Under the pieces are notes generated by a model. That model ran no database searches and was not told the DNA's origin. It worked only from the letters and a program-made list of their open reading frames with translations. A program made the translations under genes and the position numbers. Below are positions 1 through 39,220 of a DNA stretch of 64,000 bases, one piece after another (the stretch's first letter is position 1; the number at the start of each line of letters is the position of its first letter). This stretch comes from Amoebidium appalachense (lineage: Eukaryota > Ichthyosporea). The stretch spans positions 5,332,001 to 5,396,000 of the forward strand of contig CAVNZM010000009.1 in assembly GCA_963693365.1 (NCBI GenBank), written 5' to 3'.

Positions 1-25033
<25,033 letters not shown>

Positions 25034-25778
25034 TACCCACGTTGTGTTCTCCTTTTTTGGGGTGCGTGTGTGTGTGTGTGTCGTGGGGGGGGGAGGGGGG
25101 AGGGGGGAGGGGTTGATTGTAAAGTTCGCTGAATATATGCACAAATTTGCTAGCTGTGAGCCGTACTACTTGTATAATGGTTTTCCTTGTTCCTTTTTTT
25201 CTTCTCCTTTGTCCCCCCCCCCCCCCCCCCCCCCCCCCTTTTTTTTTTTTTTTTTTTTTTGTTGTTGATGTTGTTGCCTGGTCGTTGCTGTTCAGAGCTA
25301 GTGTTTCTTTGGTAAAGCCTTACGAATGAATGTTGGAGGAGGTGTAGATGCCTTCAATTCATATATTTCGGGAAACGTGGTGACTGGATTTTCCTCAATG
25401 TAAGGTGGTCATTCCCAAGTGTTCTTTTGTCCGTAATAATTCTGAATGAACCCGCACGGTACGCCTACAGTGATAATATATGCTGTGATAAGAACACACA
25501 TGAAATATGCTCCGCCATTCTGAATGTAAACTGTGTGGATTAACAGTGATTCAGCGTTAGTTTTCGGGTTGGCCCAAATGGTTTGAAATGGAACAGACTC
25601 ACTACATGTACCCGAATGTGAGTGAGATGCACATGTAGCATTTGCCTGTAAACTTGAAAAATCTCTTTATTAAAACGTCGGATGGATACGTCTGTAAGCA
25701 ACAAGCAGACCAATGTGCTCATTGCAAAAAAAAAAAAAAAAAAAAAATGTGTGAGCGGGGCAGGGCGGGGGCAAGGCC

Positions 25779-25816
<38 letters not shown>

Positions 25817-27098
25817 TTTCAGAAGAACACAGGGATCGCTCTTCGTGAGCTCTAATAATAATGTAATACACGTTTAGCAACCGTATGACTGGGGGAAGGG
25901 CCCAGAATCCCCGCTGTGGGTTGGCACTGCAAGTTTAAACAGCAAAATACAGTATACCCACGCGGCCCGGTAGTGCCTGATTGGTTCATAAGTCTAGGTG
26001 CCAAACTACCGGAACTTCTGCAAATAAGGCGTAAATTTTGAGCACAAGCACTAATATCAATAAGGTGGCATTGCAGATCTTTGCTACATTAAAAGAAATT
26101 CTAAATATAACAGCGCACTAATGTCTTGCGAAGAAGCCGGAGAAAAAAAAAACAAAAAAAATATACATGAACAGCCCTGCACCCCTGCACAAGGTCACGT
26201 CGCAAGAAATTCAGGACACATGTTGCAACAATTGTCGTAGTTAAAATAAAATTTCATGAATAAAAAAGAGCTAAAAAGGAAAATTAAAACACCTCGTAGG
26301 ATAAAGGAAGCTTAAAACAAGATGCGGAAAAGGGAAGTTGAAACAGATTATAGGAAAGGGCTTACTTTAACACTTGTAGTGAACAGCGGGCATCTTGAAC
26401 TTGAAACACGCCTTTAGTGACTGGAAACTTGAACACCTTGCAATATCTGAAAACTTATTGTAGGAACTTAAAACCGACAGTGTTTTGTAGGAAAAGGTAA
26501 ACCGAAAACATATTGTGGGGATATGGTAAACCTACAGGAAAGCCAAAGAAGACAAGGCGGGCTATACCAAGTTGCATCCGCGAGCATTCCTGCTAGCAGA
26601 TTACACAACTACTGATGATAAAGCAAAATCACCTTCTAATATCAGAGGATGCATATCGGCATCATGAAAGAAACCAACGTTGACGGGCAGATTTTTTAAC
26701 GATTTAAACCCACTGCCAAACCGAAATACAACACAACACACATACTGTAACAGCAGAAATCATGATGAGTAATGTTTACATGTGCATATGGGTTGCGCGT
26801 GTTGTGTACATGTGGAAATGTGTTAGCCTGATGTAGTAGTGGGCCCGGGTTCCGGGTCAGGTCTGTATATATTATATACGGGGCAAAAGTATCCCAGGGT
26901 GGTGCATCACGGTATGCCATGGTATTTTATGGCTTTTTTTGTCTGTGTATGTGCGATACTGCAGCAAGCACTTATGGGTGTGCAAATGCGGTGTGCGTTA
27001 TGGTATCATAAGGGACTATTTGTGTATGAACAGATGCACACGCGAAAGTTACTCGAGTCGTAAACTGTATGTTGTTATATTGTATCAACAGTTGTGAG

Positions 27099-27135
<37 letters not shown>

Positions 27136-27240
27136 GAAGAGGAAGGTGGGAAACAGAATTAAACGGAAAGGCTGAGACCTGAGAGCGAATCGGTGAGGGA
27201 AAGGTGGGAATTCGAAGGTCACTCAGAGGGCGAGAGTGAA

Positions 27241-27276
<36 letters not shown>

Positions 27277-27650
27277 ATAGCGGGCGTACGTGTTATGCGT
27301 TTGTGTGTGTGCATGCATGCACCGTTACGTAAAAGATACGTGTTTGTATGTGTGTATGTATGGGGCAAAGCCTCGGACATTTGTGTTTGTCTGCACAGAA
27401 TGGGTATTGAGGGTTCCCCTTGTCCAGAGGGGAGCCGGAGGAGGAGGATGGCATTTTCATGGTATAAGTTTTTTTTTTTTTTGAACTGGAGAAAAATGTA
27501 ATTAGGAAAAGCCCTTTATTGCGCAGAAGGGGATCAGACCACCGTGCACGTGGGCTGTTTTTGTAGGAAGGAGGGGGGAGGGAGGGGGAGAGGGGGAAGG
27601 GGGGGGAAGGGGGGGGGGAAGGGAGGGTGAAGGGGGGAGGACGAGGGGAA

Positions 27651-27690
<40 letters not shown>

Positions 27691-27955
27691 GTCTGAGGGG
27701 GGGAGGGGGAAGGAGGGTTAGTAACGTGTTGGAAAGAGAGGTAGAGGGAAGAAGACAAAGATGTAAAAAGATCGTTGAAAACAAAACACGTTGAATAAAT
27801 GGGGTGTGTTGTGTGTGCGACTGCATACGTGTTCACCCCTGCACACATGTTGGCCGGGATCGGGGGGCGGGGGGAGGGGGTAGGGGGGGATGGGGGGGAT
27901 GGGGGGGGGGGAGGGGGGAGCTGTATGTGAGGGTATGTATTCTTACCCAGATAAA
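25034..27955. other. intergenic region between ATG2 and SLC13, no gene recognised
   Basis: Downstream of the ATG2 stop are poly(C)-poly(T) at about 25213-25260, poly(A) near 25727, and poly(G) tracts at about 25782-25813, 27101-27134, 27241-27275 and 27651-27689. The stretch 26100-26560 is A-rich with recurring TTGTAGGAA and CTTGAA words, resembling a decayed tandem repeat. No open frame on either strand has family features. No tRNA or rRNA was recognised. Confidence 0.6.
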
Positions 27956-28186
27956 TGTACCTGTGTGCGTGTGTGTGTGTGTGTGCGCGCGCGCGGGCAT
28001 GTGTGTGTGTGTGCGTGCGCGCGCGTGTGCGTATGTGTGCGTTTGTGTGTGTGTTTATTTGTGTGTGCGTACCTGTGCAGGTGTGTGTGTGCGAACACGC
28101 CGTGCATGTGCGCGTGCGGGCCTGTGCGACGTGCACTCTATGTGGATGTATGCATGTGTGTGTGTGTGTGTGTGCCTGTGTGTGTG

Positions 28187-28220
<34 letters not shown>

Positions 28221-28273
28221 AATACGTGCGTGGGTGTGTGTGTGCGTTGCATGTGCGCGAAATTTTGCGTGTA

Positions 28274-28354
<81 letters not shown>

Positions 28355-28501
28355 ATGTGTGTGTGTGTGTGTGCGTATGTGTATGCGTGTGCGTTTGTGT
28401 GTTTATGTATGTATATAGTATGTGTGTGTGTGTGTGTGTGTGATTGTGTGTGTGTTTGTGAGCTGTGTATGTGTCACAGTATGTGCTCGTGCGTTAATGT
28501 G

Positions 28502-28557
<56 letters not shown>

Positions 28558-28863
28558 TGTGTGTGTGTATGTGTGTGTGTGTGTATGTCACGGTGTGTGT
28601 GTGAGTGTGTGTGTGTGTGTGTGTGTCTTGAGTGTGCATGTGTGTCTGCATGTGCGTGTGTTTGTGTATGCGTGTGCGTGTGTACCTGTGTGTGTGTGTA
28701 TGTGTCACCATGTGTTTTTGTGTGTGTACGTGCATGCGTGACGGTGAGTGCATACATGCCACACGCATGACATTTGTGTGTATGTGTGTGTGCGCGCGCG
28801 TGCATGCCTGTGCCACGGCGTGTGGGTGCACACATGGTACTTGTGTGTGTGTGTTTTTGCGTG

Positions 28864-28903
<40 letters not shown>

Positions 28904-28924
28904 ACGATGTGTGTGTGTGTGTGT

Positions 28925-28987
<63 letters not shown>

Positions 28988-29102
28988 TTTGTGTGTGTGC
29001 GCGCGTGTGTGTAAGTGAGGTAGTGTGTGTATGTGTGTGTGTATGTGTGTGTGTGTGTGTGTATGTGTGTTTGTGTGTGTGCGCGCGTGTGTGTAAGTGA
29101 GG

Positions 29103-29173
<71 letters not shown>

Positions 29174-29196
29174 CGTGTGTGTAAGTGAGGTAGTGT

Positions 29197-29268
<72 letters not shown>

Positions 29269-29285
29269 TGTGTGTGTAAGTGAGG

Positions 29286-29346
<61 letters not shown>

Positions 29347-29381
29347 TTTGTGTGTGTGCGTGTGTGTGTGTAAGTGAGGTA

Positions 29382-29441
<60 letters not shown>

Positions 29442-29520
29442 AAGTGAGGTAGTGTGTGTGTGTCTGTTTGTATGTGTGTGTGTCTATATGTGCGAGTTTG
29501 TGTGTGTGTGTGTGCTTGTG
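27956..29520. repeat. GT-rich satellite with repeated GTAAGTGAGGTAGT core
   Basis: About 1.5 kb of almost unbroken (GT)n with sparse GC, AT and GTCACG variants. From 29011 on, six copies of GTAAGTGAGGTAGT recur (about 29011, 29093, 29181, 29276, 29370, 29440), spaced 70-95 bases and usually preceded by GCGCGC or GCGTG. This makes a higher-order repeat whose period varies with GT length. Confidence 0.88.
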
Positions 29521-29902
29521 TTTTGGATTATGTAACATATAGAGCACCAGCAGCTATTTGCAAATGTCATTTTGTTTTGTATTCTTGCCCGCGAAACCAG
29601 TCCAGCAGGGCCTGTAACAAAAGCAAAGACAAAAAGAGCAAAACTTTCTGTTGTGCATATGTACGACCCCTATTTTATATCAAAGCTTAAGCAATTTACC
29701 GCTGATAATATACTATATTAGATTCAAACTGATTGGGCCGATTGCACATTTAAAAAACCGTAACAAATATTCCACTTTAAAAACACTGTTGAAATTCCTA
29801 CACTTAGCTAGTTCGGTAGGACGACCGCGTTGCGCTTTTAAAACCATGGAAGTGCAAGCAAACTTATATAACACGTTAACGTTTCCATGGCACCTAATCT
29901 AA

Positions 29903-32351
29903 TTAGAAAGGGTAGATGACTGGGCCCAAAGCAATGATGATTCCAATCTCGACCACGGTCAGCAGGGTACCCACCATCATGAAGTGCAGGAAGGTGTACT
30001 TGCCGGGGTTCATGACAATTACGTTGCACGGGCTTCCAACGGGCGTGGCAAAGGCGGAAGATGATGAGTGGGCCAGGCAGATGAGGAAGGGAGTCACGGA
30101 CACACCCATGGCCTTGGAGACGGCCTGGGCCACGGGTGAGATGAGCACGGCGGTGGCTGTGTTGGACATGATCTGCGTCATCACACCAGCAAGGACGCAG
30201 ATAAGCGCCAGAACGACGGTCGGGCTGCTTGTCTTGCCGATTTCGGTGAGGAAGTCTACGATTGCGGCGGTGATTCCAGTGTTCTTCATGGCGTCGGACA
30301 TGGGGATCATGGCTGCAATCAGTACCACGCTCTCCCAGTGGATGGCACGGTAGGCGTCCATTGCCGTCATGACGGGCACACAGGCCATGGCCACAGACCC
30401 AATCATCATCAGAAGAGACGCCGTGGCAACACCGCTGACCATCAGGGCCACAACAAGAACCATGATAAGAACGGTGAGGTAGAGACCCAGGGGCAGCTGC
30501 TTGGCAAAGTGAGGGAGGCCAGCGCCGTAAACAGTGCCGGTGACGTCTTTGGACTGCCTCTCGCTGATGGCATAAACACCTTCGAGGGAGAGGCCGGGCT
30601 GTTTGGGAGTAATATGAATGAAGTAGTTTTGGGCGGCAGAGGGCGAGCATTGAAACAAAACAACATCAGCGGGAGCGTTAACCTCGGCAAGAACAACGAG
30701 GTTCTTCTCCTTGGTGTCCAGTTTCTGGCATGCAGTCTTTTCAAGCGAGATGAACATCATGTCGCCCTCGGCAATGACGCGGCGATAGTCAACAATATGG
30801 GGCTGGCCCTGTGCGTTGCAGAATGCAAGCACCGTGACACCGTAGCCTGGGTGAAGCTTGCAGTCCCAGAAGGGTTTGCCAATGAGGCTGCTACCCTTGA
30901 CGACCTCAATCAGGCGGACACAGTGGGTGTAGTTGTCGTAGGCACGCTCGGTCTCTGATGGTTTAGTTTTGTTCTCGTCGACCTGGTCCGCGAAGGAAGT
31001 TGTTGCCTGCACAGTGCCAGCAGCGGCCTCGACATCGGCAGGGGCGGAGGGGCTGATCTTTGAGATGATCCAGCGGCCAATGGTCATGTTGTAGAGTATG
31101 CCGACGATCAGGCAGACAACGGCAAGGGGGGCAAACTGGAAGAACCCAATGGGCTTGCCGTTAACTGCAGGGTAATTGCCTAGTAAGTATACTTGCCGGC
31201 ATAAAGCCTACACTTTGGATCGCGAGTTGCACACACATATGCTTCTTATATGTATAATAGGAATTCGAATGGCCAGCTTCTAAATAGCTTCATGGTCTGC
31301 ACGCTTATAAGACACCTGCACATGCATGTATGTGTGTGTGCATGGGCAACTTTGCATATCGACGTGATGTCTCATGATATATATATGTGCATGTCTCAGG
31401 TCGGGTCCCTATCATGTTGAGTGTACTACACTTACTAAACACAAATACGATATTTAAGCGATTTAGTTCTGCCAGTGGTGGTTGCATATCTTTGGAAAAA
31501 CACACCCTTCTCGTGGTCTCCGGAAACAGCGATGTTGGTGGGTGTGCCGATGAGGGTTAGCATGCCACCGAGGGAGGCGGCAAAGGTGAGGGGCATCAAA
31601 AACAAGCGCCTGTCCCATTTTTGTGCCTCGATGGTACTGATTGCAACGGGCATCATGATGGCCACGGTGCCGGCATTGGACATGAAAGCAGACAGCGCCG
31701 CAGTCATCAGCATCATTTCGAGAAGGAACACCCACTCACGCCCTCCGGTGCCCTTCTTCAGCACCTGCGCAAGCTCGTCGGCAAGGCCGGAAACCTGAAT
31801 GCCCTTACCGAGCACGAAGCTGGTAGCAATCTGCATGGTCGTGGATTGGCCAAAGCCAGCTGCACATAGGAGTAGGAGCAGTTAGAGTATTGCACATGTA
31901 GCCCGCAGTACTAGTTGTGCTTAAGGAGCCAAAGAAATTGTTGTGGAGCTCAAAAGGGTCCTCCAAAAGGGCCGACGTATGGAAGGGATAGAGGGGGCTG
32001 GGGGGGGAGGGGGGGGGGGGGGGGGGGAGGGGAGGGGCCTGGGGAGACAGGGGGGAGAGGATATCGACATCGATATCGATCATGCAGCACACTGGCAAAC
32101 TAACTTCTGAGCATAAAATGCGACACAGTGCATTGGTGCGTGGCGTGGGGAAACAAGTTTGAAATTGTGCATTTTATCGGGTTTTCCAACAGCTTACCTA
32201 GTGCTTGCTTCTCAGTGAGGATGTCGGCGCACCAAAGAATGAACAGGCCGAGGAAGGCCACAAAGTCCAGACGGACTTTGTTGGAGGCAAACAGGATGAT
32301 TTCGCCCACGAGGACGACCAGCACGAGATATTTTCCCCAGTCTTCAGCCAT
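29903..32351 (-). CDS. SLC13/DASS-family permease with RCK_C (TrkA-C)-like domain
   Basis: Complete gene of three exons: 32351-32198, 31859-31506, 31164-29903 (stop TAA 29905-29903), 589 aa. Exon junctions are both phase 1 with GT-AG introns of 338 and 341 bases. The protein starts with a hydrophobic helix (LVLVVLVGEIILFASN). Residues about 112-114 read SNA and 503-505 SNT, the paired substrate/sodium loop motifs of the family. GTPTN (156-160) and GSPCN (546-550) are the matching conserved turns. Between the two membrane halves lies a soluble segment, residues about 250-315, resembling an RCK_C domain. Such SAC1-like proteins carry sulfate or other divalent anions across membranes; the actual substrate cannot be read from sequence. 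The ATG context (A at -3, G at +4) is favourable. Confidence 0.93.
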
Positions 32352-33780
32352 TTTTTTTGGAAGGCTTATTAGCGTTCGCTGTGTGTATAATGTGATGATG
32401 GAGACGTATCAGAAGCCGTACTGTATCTACGTAGTGTCGGAGTGTGTGAAGGACTCGTAGTTTCTGACTGACTTGCCAGAGTCCCGCGATATTTATACCC
32501 GAGCCATATGATTCAAAGGTCCAAAGATGGTACATGTGAATTTGATCTTATTGGATGAGCAATAGGTACCGATAAACTAGTGGCCTAAGATCACGAATTG
32601 CTCGGTCGCAGTGCCACCAGTGCTTTTGGTTGGTGGATCGTTCTACTCGTTGGAGCGTCAAATTCCACCGCTCGTCTAGCAGATTCTAAACAATATTGAG
32701 CATCGTGATCTAAGCCATTTTAAACGTTTTATGAGCTGTTATCGCTTTTTTAAGCGGTTAAGAGGCTAACGGCCGAATAGGAAGTCACATATTCAAATGA
32801 AAACGAGAATTTCTCGTGTCAGAAAACGGTCGGCCGACCGAAGGCTCTTGGGCCGGTCACGTGCTATTTGAAAGTTAGGCCGGCCGCCGTATACGATACA
32901 GCGAGCACACACACCAAATCAAAAGAACTAATAGTCAGTACGTCTTTTTGGTTTTTTATATTTATCAACAAGAAAAGGCACCCGGTATTGTATGTACACA
33001 TATATGTGATTTAATATAATATGATATGTACACACGTGACTTTGACTGTTGACCCGGCTGAAGAGATCTGTGTTGCCGTCAATCCGACATCAGCCGACTA
33101 ATTAAAACTAGGCCTCCTACATGTTAGCGCAAAAGCTTTCATGCCTATCCACAGCGTTTATTTATTCGCCATTTAGCCTCTAAAGCTTTGAACCGAAGAC
33201 ACTGAGCACCAGATTATCAGTTTGCTCTGCTTCCAGACTCCCAGTTCGTAGCCGCGTACAGTAGTACTGTAGGCTTCAAGTTCAAGTTAGCACGCGAGCA
33301 ACTTTTGTGAGTTTTGTCGCGAAGCTCACGCGGAATTTGCCTGCGCTATTGCTAGCTCACGACGATTGGTCAAAATTTCAAATCTAAATGGTCTAATTTG
33401 GTTGGTTGGTGTAAAAAAGGCGGGCACGGAAATTTGTACGTGTCGGTTCGACCGTTGCCGGCAGCTGCCTCTGAGACAACGTTACACCGTGCCACAAAAG
33501 TGGAACCCTGGGTCTCACGGTGCGAACTAGTGCAGAGTCCTTCGAAATTCCTCTATCACAGATCGATAGGCCATGGCTTGAAGAGGAATACTCAGACACA
33601 GACAAGCACTTGGATTATTGGGGCAACAGCTGTTAATAAACAGAAAGAAATTAAGTCAAGGGGGGGAGGGCGAACCCTGTTCCCGACAAACAAATTCCTT
33701 GCTTTTTTCACGCCATCGAACAACAGTCTGCAGATAACAGAATAAACGGATGACCGAAAGGGGAAAAAAAAATAGCAAAT
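32352..33780. other. head-to-head intergenic interval (SLC13 / NCAPH2)
   Basis: This 1.43 kb separates two divergent start codons and is nearly free of the microsatellites found elsewhere. It contains a CACGTG hexamer and a palindromic GGCCGGCC near 32860-32890, and AT-rich DNA around 32940-33050. A short open frame at 33398-33745 shows no family features and is probably leader or intergenic DNA. Confidence 0.6.
32490..32497 (-). promoter_or_regulatory. TATA-box-like element upstream of the SLC13 gene
   Basis: TATAAATA on the minus strand, 139 bases upstream of the start codon of the permease gene. Position and match are plausible for a core promoter, but no transcript start is known. Confidence 0.4.
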
Positions 33781-35679
33781 ATGATTGTGCGCTCTTCTAA
33801 CCTCGCTTCCCAACTGGAGGAGCGAGAAAAAACGGAGAGGGAGGAAAGATTCAAGCACATTCTTGCCCCCATTCGCGCCCTCACAGACGTATGGAACATA
33901 GACGTAGCCAAGGAGCTTGAGGAGTATCTCCTTGAGGTAGGTGTAGGGCCCAATTATGGTGTTACAAAGGCATAATGAGACAAAACTAGCTGCTTACATG
34001 GATGTTCGGCAACCCCTCAAGCGGTGTCACAAGAACTACTGGTGTACGCATAGTCCGTCAAGTCTTACCTGCTACACCTTAGAAGTTCGTTGACACACAC
34101 ACTGCAGCTTTCCAACACTCAAAATTAACAGGATGAAAGCATGAAACCACATACACACACAAAGACATAAGCCAAAGCTTGTACACGCAGCGTCGTTTCC
34201 TCCTAACACTTAGTATTCCCGAGCAACAGGCAAAGCATATGTCAGAGGTAAAGCTGAAATAATAATATGGCATGGGAAGGTACGGTTTCTACACGCACAA
34301 AGCCTAGACCTGCCTTATTGTGCCCGTTGTTACACCACGTATTTACCACTTGCTGACCAAACCATTACGCCCTCAACGGTATAATACCCTTAAGAACTTC
34401 GTCTGGCCTGTTATGATAATAAGGATTTCTTGTCCTGTCAACCTTTTACGAGCCAAATGCTCAAAACATTCAAGTGCTCATGAAAGGTGTGTTTTCCAGA
34501 TTGAAGAGCTGTCGTTCCGGTTTGCAGACGGGCCCAGCACCCTTAACTTTGTGCAGGCAGCCTCGGCCATCAGCAACTCAACTGATGTTTACTCACGAAA
34601 GGCATTGGCCTCCCCCCCCCCCCCCCCCCCCCGTCCTCGCCCCCGCCCAAAAGACCAAAAATAAATAAATCACTCTCCCTCACTTTTCTACCTGCCGCCT
34701 GACTCTCTATCTGCACAAATTTGTGATCCCTATTATTGCATTGTTACCCCTTATGAGTTACTTAGCTTCCAACGGACACTTGTGATCCCTTATTATTGCA
34801 TTGTTACCCCTTGTGAGTTACTTAGCTTCCAACGGACACGGTATACCCCGCCACACCACTAAGTTTCCATTGATTGGAGACTCAACTCTGTTACAACATG
34901 CCTCTGCCCTACAAGGCTCTTCTCATAACACACTCGCCAACTCTAAACTCCAGCTATTTGAAATGTTTTTCATTCTTCTGCCCGATATCACTATCCCCCC
35001 CCCCCCCCCCCCCCCCCCCCCTTGTGGCACTCGACATCAACCACATAATAAAAAATATTTGTATTTGGCCCTTCCCTTTGCATTTCGTCATATGTTGCGT
35101 ACACATGTGTACACACACGTGTTCAACCCCACATACTGTATCACATACACCTATACACATACATGCACACACACATACATCACCTTCCCGTCCTAGCCCT
35201 GTTCCCTTCCACATGTTCTCGACACATTCCTCCTAAATCCCCCCCCCCCCCAAAAATAAAAAATAAAAATAAAAATAAATAAATAAAGGAAAAAAACCAC
35301 CCTTCCTACAACCCCCAACCCCCGTTCTCCCCAATCCCATCCCCCCCCCCCCCCCCCCCCCCCCCCACCCCCCGTTCCTCCCTACACACCCGCACCCACA
35401 GCACATACACCCGCACATGAACATATTTATTACATACACGTACCACATAATGCTTTTGCACCCCAGCACAACCCTACCCACTGGACCTGCACACACATGC
35501 ACCCTAAACCCATGCATACAGGCAACATGCATGTGGGCACACACACACTGACACACAGACACACACACACGCACACGCACATGCACACTCACACGCACAC
35601 GCAAACAAACAAACAAACAAACACACAAACCCAGCACACACACATGTGCAGGTGCACGAGCACACTCAAATACATGCAC

Positions 35680-35732
<53 letters not shown>

Positions 35733-35968
35733 CGAGTACCTGCATGCGCTGGTGTATCAGTGCCTGGACCAGATCTCCAAGCAGAGAAAGGAGAAGGCCC
35801 GGCGGGGAGGCGATGGGGGTGAGGATGGTGCTGTCGTTCCAGAAATTAACGTCGATGCCATTAAGGTTGGGCCCGTGCCATCCCCCCCCCCCCCCCCCCT
35901 CTTTCACCTCCCTAGACACGCGCCTGCACGACACACACACACAGACACACACACACATACGCTCGCAC

Positions 35969-36018
<50 letters not shown>

Positions 36019-36051
36019 GCATACACTAGCACACATGCCCACGTGCGCGGG

Positions 36052-36111
<60 letters not shown>

Positions 36112-36985
36112 CACACACACACACACACAAACACACAACCTTCCCACAAAATCATCTCGGTTACCCAACCCCCAGCTTCACCGCTTTTCTCCTGTGACGT
36201 TTCGCCCTTTCCCCGATGGGATGAATGGGACTCGTTCCTTTCTCTTATTTGTCCCAAAAAAATGTCGTATTCCCAACTCCATCCTTCATTGTAATCCCCC
36301 CCTTCCCGTCCCACCCCCCTCCCTCTGCACTCGTACTCATTGCGCTGCTACTTACGGCATGGAAGTGTGTATTTGGCTTTTCTACATGTAATGTTGATCT
36401 GTGAAGTGCTTAACCTATTCCTTCCCAAATACCTCCCTCCCTCCCGCCCGCCCCCCCCCCCCCCCCCCCCCCCCCCCACCCCTTACTCTCCCCGGGCTCT
36501 CTTACTCTCCCATAGCCTTACCATATTAGCCGGCAGGTATCGGCGTGATGTCAATAGGACGTCCAGCTCGATCATTGCCTTGCCTATTATACAAGGCTAT
36601 TTCCTTTTTTGGTTATGACCTAGTTGTTAACCCTTCCTTGCCTACATTTGTCTTAGATCCCCCTCCCCCGTCAGGAACTCCTTTCATTTCCCCGTGTGGC
36701 TGTGTTCACGCACACGTGTCGGTGTCTGACACCTATGCCCACAGGAGGGCAGCAACATCGACATGGGGCCTGACGAGGGGGTGCCTGATGGTGCACGCCG
36801 ACAGAGCCTGCTGGTGATGCGCACACCCACATCCCTGCTCAGGCGCGATCGTATGCATACCCATTACCCCCCCCCCCCCCCCCCCCCCCCCCCAACACAC
36901 ACACACACACCCACCTCCCTCGCCTGGTGCCCCGCCCCGCCCTGCCCAGCACACACACAGATACACACACACTTGGGGTGTCCCT

Positions 36986-37030
<45 letters not shown>

Positions 37031-37357
37031 CCCCGGCCAAGCACTTAGCACACACGCAAATACACACACACACGTGAGGTTGGTTCCTCTGTGTTGGTGT
37101 GGAACTGGCAGCAGGCTAATGTCGCAGGGGCAAATACATACCCTGCCATGTGTGTTCACACCATAAGTCCCTGCCCTGTCTCCCTCCCCCCCCTCCCCCC
37201 CCCCCAACCACCACCACCGCCGGCCCCCCTTCCCCCTCCAAGCACTGCAATGTGGGCTAACTTGTACGTCTTTTCTTGGTTGTATATCAGATTCTTACTC
37301 CCTCCTCCCCACCCACCCACCCACCCACCCGCGCGCGCGCGCACACACACACGCACG

Positions 37358-37412
<55 letters not shown>

Positions 37413-38243
37413 GCCCAGGTGTACCTGTACGACCATAAGGGGGCCAAGATCTCCAACAAGCAGGATTTCAAGGTAGTCACCCTGCCTTCCCTGTGCATGC
37501 ATTGGTCTCTCCCTCCAATGTTTGCATGCGAATGTATGTGTGGCACCACCGTTGTAGATAACCCCGTTTGCGTGAGGGTGGTGGTGGGAGGGGATGGATG
37601 TTGTGTATTTGGTACTCGTGCACTACACAAGATATTTGTTTTTGTTCCAGCCTGCACTGCATCCTTCCCCATCCCTCTTTTATTGATCGTTGCTTGCTAT
37701 GTATGTTGCCTTCCTACATTCTGTTGCACAACTGGAATTTGGCATAGGCGACATCATAACCCCCTCCCCCTCCCAAAATCCACCATTCCATCTCCTTTTT
37801 CCCTCAGTCTCCAAACCTGCTCACACACATCAGATAAGTTTCAAATCCCACCTCCCTCCCCAACCTTTGTTTGGCTCCCCCCCCTCCCCTCCCCCGGGGA
37901 ACCGAACACAACACCCATGACTTATGGCTCATTGTCATGTGGTGATTAATGCCCCGTCCCCCCTCACCCCCTCCCCTCTTCACCCCCCCCTTCCCCTCCC
38001 CTTTTTTTTTTCTTTTTGCAGATGAACACGTTTGTATTCCACCACACGGGGGCCATGGTGGACCCAGGGGAGGCTTTAAAGATCGATGCTGCATTCCGCA
38101 CGGCTCCATCGGGCCAGGCTGCATCCCGGCTGCACATGTTTGGCCACAGTACGTGTGTGTGGGGATGTGTGTTGAAGGGGGGGGAGGGGGGGGGGATGGG
38201 GCGGAGGGGGGAGTTGTGTGTGCGTGTGTGTGTGTGTGTGCCA

Positions 38244-38316
<73 letters not shown>

Positions 38317-38319
38317 TCC

Positions 38320-38368
<49 letters not shown>

Positions 38369-38841
38369 TGTGTTGTGTTTGTGTGTAGGCGCGCCGGTTG
38401 ATGGGGAGGGTAAGGAAAGTGTTGGTTGTTTGAGACAAACGAATCTGCATTAGCATGGTGTGTGTTGTGACTGTGGGGTGCATGTAACCCAGGAACCTTA
38501 GCTGGTGTGTCTGGTTAACAGTGCTCACTGATATGGAAAGTATGTCATTGTCCGTCTGTCTGTCTGTCTATCTCTCTGAGTGTTTGTGTGTGCGTCTGCG
38601 CGTGCGTGCGCGTGCGTGTGCATGTGTGTGGGTGCTTGTGTGTGTGGGGGGAGGGAGAGGGATTTGTGGCGGGTGGGCAGGGGGGAGGAGAGAGGGAGGG
38701 GGTGGGGAAGGGGGATAAAACTATGGATATCCCCTGACGGGCATATCTCGTCTAGACCCCCGTGCCAACCTCTACCTTCAGCCCATGGCCACTGCTGTTC
38801 CTCGCTGGATCCCTGAGCAGCCCCAGCAGCCTGCAGGTGGC

Positions 38842-38875
<34 letters not shown>

Positions 38876-39177
38876 AACCCCTTCGCGCCCCTCCACGCTC
38901 CCCCCTCCCCTCCTTCGCGCTCCGCCCTCTCCCATCACACACACATGTGTGTGTACACACACACCCTTGTTTGCCTTCTGAACGTTGGGTGTGCATAGAT
39001 TGTTTAGAAGTTGGTTTGCCTTTCCAGTTTGCCCTCCCCCCCCCCCCCCCCCTCCTCCCCCTCCCCCCAATATACATCACCCCCTTTCCGCTATTGGAAA
39101 GCAAAGGAAACTCATCTCGAAACCTCGAAACATTCCCCCGTCATGATGATTAGGTGTCCTTCCTAACCTCTTCACAA

Positions 39178-39220
<43 letters not shown>

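Noticed and set aside
33398-33745. 115-codon open frame upstream of NCAPH2
   Set aside because: No family features, no splice link to exon 1, and exon 1 has its own ATG with the conserved N-terminus following.
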